5,106 nt of DNA from Alphaproteobacteria bacterium UBA3439 (GTDB taxonomy: Bacteria; Pseudomonadota; Alphaproteobacteria; Puniceispirillales; Puniceispirillaceae), in assembly GCA_002378605.1 (NCBI GenBank), contig DFSK01000074.1:6537-11642 (forward strand). The letters run 5' to 3'. Below are positions 1 to 5,106 of this stretch, piece after piece; the stretch's first letter is position 1; the number at the start of each line of letters is the position of its first letter. The notes under the pieces are model-generated. The model did no database searches. It was not told the DNA's origin and was given only the letters and a program-made list of their open reading frames with translations. The translations under genes were made by a program, and so were the position numbers.

Positions 1-2
1 CC

Positions 3-284
3 AATGCAATTCGCTATTCAACCAGAACTGTTGTGGCAATTCGCATTCGCAATGATGAGGTGATCATTACCTTTGATGATAATGGCGCCGGCATTCCGCA
101 AGAACGCCGCGCCGATGCAATACGCCCCTTTATCCGGCTTGAGGAATCACGCAACAGACGCACCGGCGGTGCCGGTCTTGGCCTGTCGATTACAAGTGAC
201 GTGATTCTCAGCCATGGCGGCGAGCTTACGCTTGGTGACTCGCCTCTTGGCGGGCTGCGGGTTGCGGTTAAATTACCCGTCTAG
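3..284 (+). CDS. Sensor histidine kinase, C-terminal ATPase end (EnvZ-like), 5' truncated
   Basis: This is the last 93 codons of a two-component sensor kinase; the gene starts outside the window. The frame is open from position 3 and begins inside the N box (NAIRYS, residues 1-6). It continues through the G1 box DDNGAGIP (about 25-32), an F box (PFIRLEESR, about 43-51) and the G2 box GGAGLGLSI (about 55-63), and ends in a GG-rich tail finishing LPV. These are the ATP-binding motifs of the HATPase_c (GHKL) domain. The F box and the ending resemble the EnvZ branch, which phosphorylates OmpR-type regulators at the inner membrane. The sensor, HAMP and phospho-acceptor His parts are not in view, so the signal cannot be inferred. 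A GTG at 33 is in frame but lies between the N and G1 boxes and is not a start. The TAG stop (282-284) overlaps the stop of the convergent csaA gene. The family is certain; the EnvZ assignment is moderate. Confidence 0.88.
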   Translation, partial: NAIRYSTRTVVAIRIRNDEVIITFDDNGAGIPQERRADAIRPFIRLEESRNRRTGGAGLGLSITSDVILSHGGELTLGDSPLGGLRVAVKLPV

Positions 285-631
285 AATAATTTCCCGCCAT
301 CCGGCACCGGATGATCCGGCGTGACCAACACGACTTCACCTGCGGCATCCGGCACGCCAAGGGTTAATACTTCGGACATAAATGGCCCAATCTGGCGCGG
401 CGGAAAATTCACCACCGCCATCACTTTTTTGCCAATCAATTCTTCTAGCTGGTAATGGGTGGTGATCTGCGCTGATGATTTGCGCGTTCCCAGCGGCGCG
501 CCGAAATCAATCTCCAGCTTATAGGCCGGTTTGCGCGCTTCAGGAAAGGGCGTCGCCGCAACAATCGTTCCGCACCTTATATCCAGCTTGAGAAAATCTT
601 CAAATGACGCCTCAGTCATTATCAACGCCAT
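281..631 (-). CDS. csaA: CsaA-type tRNA-binding domain protein
   Basis: This encodes a 116-residue stand-alone tRNA-binding (OB-fold) protein, close to the roughly 110 residues of Bacillus CsaA. Family motifs seen in order are FLKLDIRCGTIV (13-24), PEARKPAYKLEIDFG (30-44), KSSAQIT (51-57), AVVNFPPRQIGPFMSEVL (72-89) and DHPVPDGGKL (106-115). Members are homodimers that bind tRNA and have been described as secretion-related chaperones in Bacillus; the role in proteobacteria is unsettled. I chose the ATG at 631-629 because CAGGG lies just upstream, although spacing is short. The ATG at 619-617 would give 112 residues and an 8-base overlap (ATGACTGA) with the upstream gene, but lacks a nearby ribosome-binding site. 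Either way the gene overlaps the end of the COQ9-like gene, implying co-transcription and probably translational coupling. Its TAG stop (283-281) lies in the CTAG shared with the kinase gene. Confidence 0.88.
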   Translation of the reverse strand: MALIMTEASFEDFLKLDIRCGTIVAATPFPEARKPAYKLEIDFGAPLGTRKSSAQITTHYQLEELIGKKVMAVVNFPPRQIGPFMSEVLTLGVPDAAGEVVLVTPDHPVPDGGKLF

Positions 632-1295
632 GTCGCCCTGCAGAAGCGTCATCATGACGATCTTGATCGGTATGATGGTCATGCTTGCCGTCAAACAGGC
701 GAAGACTGACACCCCATTCTTCAGCTTTCACCATCCGTTGATCGAGCATTTTCATCGTTGCCGCAAGATCAGGACTATCATCTTTCATCCAAATGCGTGC
801 CGTTGCCAAAAACACCGCAACAACCCCCTTGACCCGCAACATGCCTTTTAATCCATGAACAGGATCACCGGCCATCACCAGAACACGCCGAACCACGGCT
901 TCGAGGCCGTCAAGCAACCGCAACGCCAATTCAGGATGGCGGCGGGCCGACCGATTTAATTGATCAATCTGCGCGCGGTATGGGGCATAGGTTTCAAACC
1001 GGTGCAGCAAACCTTCGATGATTTTCTCACGGACAGACACTTCGCCAGCATCTTCAATATCGTCAAAGCTTTCCATAACTGATTGCTGATCCAGCGCGGC
1101 CATCTTGGCCAGAACCAGCCGTTGCACACTGCCACCAAGCGCCCCCGCTAACCCATGCTCAATGCCTGCCATATCGGCAACCATATCAAGATCAATCTGA
1201 TCAATATCATGCGTGGCCAAAAGCGCCCAGGCCGCATCGGCAAGCGCGGCGCGGCTTTCATCATTTGATTGCGGCGAGACGGAATCCTGCAACAT
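612..1295 (-). CDS. COQ9 / TetR-fold family protein with His/Asp-rich tail
   Basis: This 227-residue protein has three visible parts. Residues about 14-68 resemble a TetR-type N-terminal helix-turn-helix (AALADAAWALLA, then MVADMAGIEHGLAGALG), but the usual recognition-helix pattern (S-x-x-x-L-Y-x-H/Y-F) is poorly kept. Residues about 138-194 match the COQ9 C-terminal region: MAGD (141-144), then MLRVKGVVAVFLATARIW and MKDDSPDLAATMKMLDQRM. COQ9 proteins have a TetR fold, bind lipid and support the Coq7 hydroxylation step of ubiquinone synthesis. The last 26 residues (202-227) hold five His and eight Asp, and look like an add-on. ATG at 1295-1293 is preceded by AAGGA six bases upstream, a good ribosome-binding site. 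The gene overlaps csaA downstream and follows proC after 126 bp. The function could be quinone synthesis or a lipid-responsive regulator. COQ9-like fold is likely; the exact role is not known. Confidence 0.72.
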   Translation of the reverse strand: MLQDSVSPQSNDESRAALADAAWALLATHDIDQIDLDMVADMAGIEHGLAGALGGSVQRLVLAKMAALDQQSVMESFDDIEDAGEVSVREKIIEGLLHRFETYAPYRAQIDQLNRSARRHPELALRLLDGLEAVVRRVLVMAGDPVHGLKGMLRVKGVVAVFLATARIWMKDDSPDLAATMKMLDQRMVKAEEWGVSLRLFDGKHDHHTDQDRHDDASAGRHGVDND

Positions 1296-1327
1296 CAGAC
1301 ATCCTTTTCATAAATTTTTAAAACAGT

Positions 1328-1352
1328 CTGAACAGATGATGGCACCGTTCAG
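1328..1352. promoter_or_regulatory. Inverted repeat upstream of the COQ9/TetR-like gene
   Basis: The 126-bp gap between proC and the COQ9-like gene (1296-1421) holds a perfect 6-bp inverted repeat, CTGAAC (1328-1333) and GTTCAG (1347-1352), separated by 13 bases. It lies 33 bp upstream of the COQ9-like start codon. TetR-family proteins often bind such dyads in their own promoter, so this could be an operator, or it could be a chance repeat. I see no convincing -35/-10 pair here; a weak -10-like TATGTT lies further upstream on the minus strand (about 1359-1364). Nothing else is apparent in the gap. Confidence 0.25.
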
Positions 1353-1421
1353 CAGGCATCGTAAACATAGCACAGAATCGGCGCGAAATCTAAATAGTGG
1401 ATATTTTGACTGTCTTTTGGC

Positions 1422-2240
1422 CTATTCGCCAAGCGCGATTGACCGCGCTTTTGCCGCTGCAACCGCCTTTGTCATTAGACTTGCCAACCCGTCATCGGCC
1501 ATCAAAACCGCCAGCGCCGCCGCCGTTGTGCCACCTTTGCTTGTCACATTTTCGCGCAGAATAGCCGGCGTTGTATCAACCGCCGCCATCAGCGCACCAG
1601 CACCGCAAACCGTTGCCTTCGCCAATTCAACCGCCAAATCATCGGGAAGCCCTGCTTCAATACCTGCCTCAGTCATGGCCTCGACCAACAAAAACACATA
1701 GGCAGGCCCCGATCCGGACAGGGCGGTGACGCCATCCATCAGGGACTCGTCTTGCACATGCACAACCTGCCCAACAGCCGCTAAAAGCTGGCTTGCCAGA
1801 TCGCGCACATGATCTGGCGCATCGGCATAAAGCGCGGTAATGCCTTTGCCAATCGCCGCTGGCGTATTTGGCATCGCCCGAATGACAATCGCATTATCAC
1901 CAAGCCGTTGTTTCAACCAGCCTGTTGAAATGCCAGCAGCAATCGAAAGATAGGCGCAATCAGCATGTTTCATCATGCCAAGACCGGCGATAGCGTCGTC
2001 CATCATTTGCGGTTTAACGGCAAGAACGATCATTGTGCTAACCGGTGCGCCATCGGCAATCGCCGCCACACAATCGGCATAAAGCCGAACAGCCGTTTGG
2101 TCTTCTAACCAGCCAAGATGTGTTTGATGCGGTTCGATAATGGTAAAATTGGCGTCAAGGTTACGATCGGCAAGCCAGCCTTCCAGCATTGCGCTTCCCA
2201 TCTTGCCACACCCCAACAGCGTGATCTGCTGCTGCGCCAT
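1422..2240 (-). CDS. proC: Pyrroline-5-carboxylate reductase
   Basis: This catalyses the last step of proline synthesis, NAD(P)H-dependent reduction of 1-pyrroline-5-carboxylate to L-proline in the cytoplasm. The 272-residue length is normal for the family. The N-terminal Rossmann motif is GCGKMGSAM (10-18), followed by LAVKPQ (73-78) and RAMPNTPAAIGKG (121-133). The C-terminal dimer and active-site region has the family signature around MDGVTALSGSGPAYVF (168-183) and ends with ENVTSKGGTTAAAL (230-243). One small variation is Gly170 where most family members have Ala (DAVTALSG). The ATG at 2240-2238 lies five bases after the stop of the ybjN-like gene, and its ribosome-binding GAGG sits within the last codons of that gene, so the two are almost certainly one transcript. 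All key motifs are intact and I consider it functional. Confidence 0.97.
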   Translation of the reverse strand: MAQQQITLLGCGKMGSAMLEGWLADRNLDANFTIIEPHQTHLGWLEDQTAVRLYADCVAAIADGAPVSTMIVLAVKPQMMDDAIAGLGMMKHADCAYLSIAAGISTGWLKQRLGDNAIVIRAMPNTPAAIGKGITALYADAPDHVRDLASQLLAAVGQVVHVQDESLMDGVTALSGSGPAYVFLLVEAMTEAGIEAGLPDDLAVELAKATVCGAGALMAAVDTTPAILRENVTSKGGTTAAALAVLMADDGLASLMTKAVAAAKARSIALGE

Positions 2241-2245
2241 GATAA

Positions 2246-2749
2246 CTAGGCCTCGCCCTCGGTGGTAAATAAAGCCGCCGCTGCCGCATCACTTGCCGAC
2301 AGCTGGTTGCGCGCCACCTGATAGATTGCTGGAAAACAATGTTCACATTCGCCAAGCATGATATCGACAACATCTTCAATCTGTTCAGGCGTTGCCCCGC
2401 CAGCCCCGCGAAGCGGTAAAGTATGCCGTAATTCCAGTTCGCCAGTGCCAATATCCAGCGCCAGATGCCCCATAAATATCTGCTGGTTCAACAATGCCGC
2501 AAGAAGGGCGATATCGCCAAGACGGTCATTTTCACATTGAACATCAATGCGGCAAGTGACCTGCATCGCTTCTTCATTATGCTGCCATGTAACGGCCAAT
2601 TGGTAATCACACCATTTGCCCGGCACCTCGACAAGAACCGCATTTTCGGCACGCCGTTGCAACAACCAGTCCTGATTGGTGACAAAACGCGTGACCAATT
2701 CGATGGGATCGCCAAGAAGAATATCATGCTGATTTTGGCTAGGTGCCAT
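2246..2749 (-). CDS. YbjN domain-containing protein
   Basis: This encodes a 167-residue acidic, soluble protein of the YbjN family (DUF1790-like). There is no signal peptide or membrane segment. The central part alternates short beta strands and helices, with hydrophobic strands around AVLVEVPGKWCDYQLAVTW (about 37-55) and a helix DIALLAALLNQQIFMGHLAL (about 79-98). The C-terminal helix region IEDVVDIMLGECEHCFPAIY (about 123-142) is typical of alphaproteobacterial members. The YbjN fold resembles type III secretion chaperones. In E. coli, ybjN was found as a suppressor of temperature-sensitive mutations and affects motility and stress responses, but no biochemical activity is settled. The start ATG (2749-2747) has only a weak GGA upstream. 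The gene directly precedes proC with a five-base gap, an association I recall as common in Alphaproteobacteria; the reason is unknown. Confidence 0.85.
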   Translation of the reverse strand: MAPSQNQHDILLGDPIELVTRFVTNQDWLLQRRAENAVLVEVPGKWCDYQLAVTWQHNEEAMQVTCRIDVQCENDRLGDIALLAALLNQQIFMGHLALDIGTGELELRHTLPLRGAGGATPEQIEDVVDIMLGECEHCFPAIYQVARNQLSASDAAAAALFTTEGEA

Positions 2750-2890
2750 GCGATGCGTTCCGAAAATCTCGGCTCGGCTTCATTGCCGATGACCGCCCTT
2801 AAAATGGCAAATTCGGATCGCGCATTCAATCTAATTCAATACAATATTTTGTGGCTCAAACAGGCATGACCCACATGAAATTGTGTTTTT

Positions 2891-2918
2891 CCCGCCTTTT
2901 CCGCTGATTCGCGGCGGG
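2891..2918. repeat. GC-rich inverted repeat downstream of the ubiK-like gene
   Basis: In the 182-bp gap between the ubiK-like and ybjN-like genes (2750-2931), CCCGCC (2891-2896) pairs with GGCGGG (2913-2918). Two alternative shorter stems compete with it: CCGC/GCGG at 2901-2914, and GCGG(G)TT/AACCGC across about 2912-2928. On the minus strand, the direction of both flanking genes, the stem begins about 13 bases after the ubiK stop but is followed by A residues, not U, so it does not look like an intrinsic terminator in that direction. It may stabilise the ubiK mRNA 3' end or mark an internal processing point. The rest of the gap is AT-richer and I find no convincing promoter. Confidence 0.35.
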
Positions 2919-2931
2919 TTCAAACCGCTGT

Positions 2932-3240
2932 TTATTTTCTCGTCTTTTTTGCCGCTGACTTGGCTTTTGCCGCTGGTTTGGCAGCCGTAGCAACCTTGCC
3001 CGCCGACTCGGCCGGTGATGCCATTGTCGATTCGAGAAATGCCAACCGCGCCGCAAGCGCTTCATGGCGGGTACGAAGCGCGTCAAATTCTTCGCGCGTC
3101 ACAAGACCGCGGGCATTCAAGCTTCGTTCCATACGCTGGCGAATCAGATTATCCACTTCTTCGCGCATCCCGCCAAAGGCTGACGCCGCACCATTTGCCA
3201 TTTGCGCGATATCGGCCATAAAATTTGAACGCGGTGCCAT
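2932..3240 (-). CDS. ubiK: UbiK-family accessory factor (BMFP domain protein)
   Basis: This encodes a 102-residue protein of the BMFP/UbiK (YqiC, DUF526) family. In E. coli UbiK binds UbiJ and lipids and is needed for efficient aerobic ubiquinone synthesis; a Brucella relative was described as membrane-fusogenic. The N-terminal amphipathic stretch (1-41) contains GGMREEVDNLIRQRMER (23-39). It is followed by the family hallmark LVTREEFDALR (46-56), leading into a short coiled coil that ends near LAFLE (66-70). Residues 74-102 form an Ala/Lys-rich tail (AAKPAAKAKSAAKK), basic and low in complexity, which could contact acidic lipids or nucleic acid (inference). The ATG at 3240-3238 is backed by a strong ribosome-binding site; a second Met at residue 8 lacks one. 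The gene is divergent from lgt and leads the minus-strand cluster. Confidence 0.87.
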   Translation of the reverse strand: MAPRSNFMADIAQMANGAASAFGGMREEVDNLIRQRMERSLNARGLVTREEFDALRTRHEALAARLAFLESTMASPAESAGKVATAAKPAAKAKSAAKKTRK

Positions 3241-3245
3241 GATGT

Positions 3246-3252
3246 CTCTCCT
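3246..3252 (-). promoter_or_regulatory. Strong ribosome-binding site of the ubiK-like gene
   Basis: On the minus strand the sequence AGGAGAG lies five bases before the ATG at 3240. It is the best Shine-Dalgarno match seen among the starts here and fixes the ubiK start at 3240 rather than the internal Met codon. Confidence 0.75.
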
Positions 3253-3272
3253 ACTCGGTTTTTATCGTCCGG

Positions 3273-3278
3273 TTTATA
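3273..3278 (-). promoter_or_regulatory. Possible -10 element for the ubiK-like gene
   Basis: TATAAA on the minus strand, 32 bases before the ubiK ATG, matches five of six bases of a sigma-70 -10 box. No good -35 box is present at the normal spacing, so the call is weak. Confidence 0.25.
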
Positions 3279-3304
3279 CCACCGATGGTTGTCACGATCT
3301 TTTC

Positions 3305-3334
3305 TTGTGACTGATGTTTCTTATCATAGATAAT
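3305..3334 (+). promoter_or_regulatory. Candidate sigma-70 promoter for lgt
   Basis: TTGTGA (3305-3310) and GATAAT (3329-3334) are separated by 18 bases and match the sigma-70 consensus at four and five of six positions. A transcript starting about seven bases downstream would carry a leader of roughly 100 bases before the lgt ATG at 3445, including the two small hairpins below. This is the best plus-strand promoter candidate in the divergent ubiK-lgt gap (3241-3444). Confidence 0.4.
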
Positions 3335-3367
3335 GCCGCTAGAGTAAGGTTGCAATCGATGTTGATG

Positions 3368-3384
3368 GCGACAAATCGTGTCGC
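3368..3384 (+). repeat. Small hairpin 1 in the lgt leader
   Basis: GCGACA (3368-3373) and TGTCGC (3379-3384) form a perfect 6-bp inverted repeat around a 5-base loop (AATCG). It lies 60 bp upstream of the lgt start codon. It could be an RNA stem in the leader or a DNA operator. No U tract follows, so it is not a terminator. Confidence 0.4.
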
Positions 3385-3398
3385 ACATGCATATTTTC

Positions 3399-3412
3399 AT
3401 GGCAAACGCCAT
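3399..3412 (+). repeat. Small hairpin 2 in the lgt leader
   Basis: ATGGC (3399-3403) and GCCAT (3408-3412) form a perfect 5-bp inverted repeat with a 4-base loop (AAAC), 14 bp after hairpin 1 and 32 bp before the lgt ATG. The ATG in its left arm opens a 23-codon frame (3399-3470) that overlaps the lgt start. The stem is short and could be chance. Confidence 0.3.
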
Positions 3413-3444
3413 TGCGGTGCTGCCAAAAGACCGAAAGACACGAT

Positions 3445-4278
3445 ATGACAATCCAGCCGATACCCGTTGATTTGGTCAAAAATGCCATCACGCTTCCTGA
3501 ATTTGATGTCTTTGCCATTGATTTTGGGGGTTTTGGCATTCGCTGGTATGCGCTTGCCTATATCGCTGGATTGCTTATCGGCATTTATATTCTGCGCCGT
3601 GAAACACGGTCACCGCATGCTGTGATGACGGCCGACCAGACGGATCGGCTGCTCAATTATCTATTGATCGGCATCATTCTTGGTGGGCGGCTTGGTTATG
3701 TGTTTTTCTATAATGCTGCCTATTATCTGGAAAACCCGCTTTCAATCCTGCATGTGTGGCAAGGCGGTATGTCCTTTCACGGCGCGTTGATCGGCGTTGG
3801 CCTTGCCCTTTTTGCGATGGCAAAACGGCATAATATTGCGTTTCTGGCCCTAAGCGACAGGGTGGCGATGGTCACACCAATTGGCCTGTTTTTGGGGCGC
3901 TTATCCAATTTCATCAATGGCGAGCTTTATGGCCGCGTTACCGATGTGCCATGGGCGATGATCTTTCCGCATAGTGATGGCCTGCCGCGTCACCCAAGCC
4001 AGCTTTATGAGGCAGGTCTTGAAGGGATTGTGCTTGGCCTTGCCATGTATCTATGCTGGCGACGTGGCTGGCTGGCGGCAACCGGACGACTGACCGGCCT
4101 GTTTTTATTTGGCTATGGTCTGGCGCGGTTTCTTGTCGAGCTGGTGCGCCAACCCGATGCCCATATCGGTCTTCTCGCAGGCGGGCTTAGCATGGGGCAG
4201 ATATTGTCATTGCCGATGATGCTTTTGGGGTTGTATTTGCTGCGTCAAGCCTTGCGGCCAAGGCGTGACCATGAGTGA
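3445..4278 (+). CDS. lgt: Phosphatidylglycerol-prolipoprotein diacylglyceryl transferase
   Basis: Lgt is the inner-membrane enzyme that moves diacylglycerol from phosphatidylglycerol to the lipobox cysteine of prolipoproteins, the first step of lipoprotein maturation. The 277-residue protein has several hydrophobic segments consistent with the seven-helix fold. Seen in order are IRWYALAYIAG (32-42), GGRLGYVFFY (80-89), WQGGMSFHGALIG (105-117), the Lgt signature GRLSNFINGELYGR (151-164), and GYGLARFLVELVRQPD (223-238). By alignment from memory, His112, Arg152 and Arg228 correspond to the E. coli residues His103, Arg143 and Arg239 shown to matter for activity. I use the ATG at 3445; an in-frame TTG at 3412 would add 11 residues of unlikely sequence. 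The ribosome-binding site is weak (GAAAGA). The stop overlaps the next start by eight bases (ATGAGTGA), so the two genes are probably translationally coupled. Confidence 0.96.
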   Translation: MTIQPIPVDLVKNAITLPEFDVFAIDFGGFGIRWYALAYIAGLLIGIYILRRETRSPHAVMTADQTDRLLNYLLIGIILGGRLGYVFFYNAAYYLENPLSILHVWQGGMSFHGALIGVGLALFAMAKRHNIAFLALSDRVAMVTPIGLFLGRLSNFINGELYGRVTDVPWAMIFPHSDGLPRHPSQLYEAGLEGIVLGLAMYLCWRRGWLAATGRLTGLFLFGYGLARFLVELVRQPDAHIGLLAGGLSMGQILSLPMMLLGLYLLRQALRPRRDHE

Positions 4279-5106
4279 GCATAATCTTTTGCAAACCGAA
4301 CAGGGCAAAGCTTTGTTTGAGACAATCGCCAGTCGGATTGAAACTGATGGGCCATTATCGCTGGCAAATTATATCAGCCTTGCGCTTGGTGATGCCGATC
4401 ACGGCTATTATCACAAACAAGATCCGTTTGGCGCCGATGGCGATTTTACCACTGCCCCGGAAATTTCCGGCCTGTTTGGCGAGATGTGCGGGCTTTATCT
4501 TGCACATATGGCCGATTTGTCAGGCCTTACGCAACCGGCCATTCTAGAGCTTGGCCCGGGCCGCGGCAGTCTGATGGCAGATATGCGGCATGTCTGGTCA
4601 CAAATCATGCCGCAACTGGCAAATTCGCCGGTGCATCTTGTCGAAACCAGCCCCGCGCTTCGCCAGCAGCAGAAAGACCGGTTAGCGCCAGCCGATCTTT
4701 ATTGGCACCCCGATCTTGACGATTTACCAGCCACACCAATTTTTGGCATTGCCAATGAATTTTTTGATGCCTTGCCAATCGACCAAGCCATTTGGCGACA
4801 AGATCATAAAGAGACGGCCGGTTCATGGCGCCACCGGCTTGTCGGGCTTGTCGATGGGCGACTTGGCTTTGTTGATGGGCCTGCGCTTAGCCCTGCCGAA
4901 ATCGACATTTGGCATTTGGCGTCAATGCCGGCCCCAACCGATGGCAGCATTGCCGAATATTGCTCGATGGCTGATGCGTATGCGGGCAAGCTTGCAACAC
5001 ATATTGCATCTTATGGCGGTGCTTGCTTAATCATTGATTATGGCCGTGACGGGCCAAGTGGCGACAGCCTTCAAGCCGTTGCCAATCACCAGCCCGTTGA
5101 CGTATT
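4271..5106 (+). CDS. SAM-dependent methyltransferase, COG1565 / NDUFAF7 (MidA) family, 3' truncated
   Basis: The frame from ATG 4271 stays open to the window edge, giving 278 residues of a protein that usually has about 350-380. Family motifs are ETDGPLSLANYISLAL (24-39), HGYY (44-47), GDFTTAPEIS with FGE (57-71), the SAM-binding motif LELGPGRGSL (92-101), HLVETSP (122-128), ANEFFDALPIDQ (161-172) and the strand LIIDYG (253-258). In mitochondria NDUFAF7 (MidA) methylates an arginine of the complex I subunit NDUFS2 and is needed for complex I assembly. A matching role on bacterial NuoD is inference. The start lies within the end of lgt (shared ATGAGTGA at 4271-4278), implying one transcript and coupling. 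In many Alphaproteobacteria I recall a pgeF (laccase-like) gene following next, outside this window. Confidence 0.93.
   Translation, partial: MSEHNLLQTEQGKALFETIASRIETDGPLSLANYISLALGDADHGYYHKQDPFGADGDFTTAPEISGLFGEMCGLYLAHMADLSGLTQPAILELGPGRGSLMADMRHVWSQIMPQLANSPVHLVETSPALRQQQKDRLAPADLYWHPDLDDLPATPIFGIANEFFDALPIDQAIWRQDHKETAGSWRHRLVGLVDGRLGFVDGPALSPAEIDIWHLASMPAPTDGSIAEYCSMADAYAGKLATHIASYGGACLIIDYGRDGPSGDSLQAVANHQPVDV

Noticed and set aside
33..284. A separate 83-residue gene starting with GTG at 33
   Set aside because: The frame continues upstream to the window edge and encodes the N box of the same ATPase domain, so it is the tail of a larger kinase.
647..659. 13-bp palindrome (CGTCAT-C-ATGACG) upstream of csaA
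   Set aside because: It falls in a run of His, Asp and Met-like codons (CAT, GAT, GAC), which easily yields such palindromes; no independent evidence of an operator.
632..712. Longer csaA reading from 712
   Set aside because: The extra 27 residues have no family similarity and lie fully inside the COQ9-like coding sequence; the start at 631 fits the family length and has a possible ribosome-binding site.
531..851. Plus-strand open frame of 106 codons
   Set aside because: It lies antisense to csaA and the COQ9-like gene, both with clear family motifs, and its translation resembles nothing I know.
1213..1701. Plus-strand open frame of 162 codons
   Set aside because: It is antisense to the C-terminal part of proC and the start of the COQ9-like gene; the Ala/Ser-rich translation is typical of a shadow frame.
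2891..2918. Intrinsic terminator after the ubiK-like gene
   Set aside because: The stem is followed by A residues in the direction of transcription and the 16-base loop is large; there is no U tract on either strand immediately after the stem.
3412..3444. TTG start for lgt giving 11 more residues
   Set aside because: The extension (two Cys, several charged residues) is not Lgt-like and TTG is a rare start; ATG 3445 gives the expected N-terminus.
4716..5030. Plus-strand open frame of 104 codons near the right edge
   Set aside because: It overlaps the methyltransferase gene in another frame; only the frame from 4271 carries conserved motifs.

Overview
The window is a dense, ordinary-looking piece of an alphaproteobacterial chromosome, with roughly balanced base composition by eye. 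The protein set and gene order (UbiK-type BMFP protein, YbjN protein and ProC on one strand; lgt followed by a COG1565/NDUFAF7-type methyltransferase on the other) are, to my recollection, typical of Alphaproteobacteria. The moderate GC would fit a marine lineage such as SAR116, but that is only a guess. No mobile element, CRISPR array, RNA gene or phage gene is visible.

Layout. Positions 3-284 (+) are the 3' end of an EnvZ-type sensor histidine kinase. It converges on a minus-strand cluster, and the two stop codons share the palindrome CTAG. Read in its own direction, that cluster runs: ubiK-like gene (3240-2932), a 182-bp gap, ybjN-like gene (2749-2246), proC (2240-1422), a 126-bp gap with an inverted repeat, a COQ9/TetR-fold gene (1295-612), and csaA (631-281) overlapping the end of the previous gene. 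A 204-bp divergent intergenic region (3241-3444) separates ubiK from a plus-strand pair: lgt (3445-4278), then a SAM-dependent methyltransferase gene starting inside the lgt stop region at 4271 and still open at the window edge (5106).

Functional theme. Three of the eight genes belong to families tied to ubiquinone or complex I: UbiK (accessory factor of aerobic ubiquinone synthesis), COQ9-like (lipid-binding TetR fold) and NDUFAF7-like (complex I assembly arginine methyltransferase in mitochondria). The rest are housekeeping: proline synthesis (ProC), lipoprotein maturation (Lgt), tRNA binding or chaperone (CsaA), envelope sensing (kinase) and YbjN of uncertain role. I see no clearly new system. 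The best second-look items are the COQ9-like protein with its diverged HTH half, His/Asp-rich tail and upstream inverted repeat, the structured lgt leader, and the quinone/complex I clustering.
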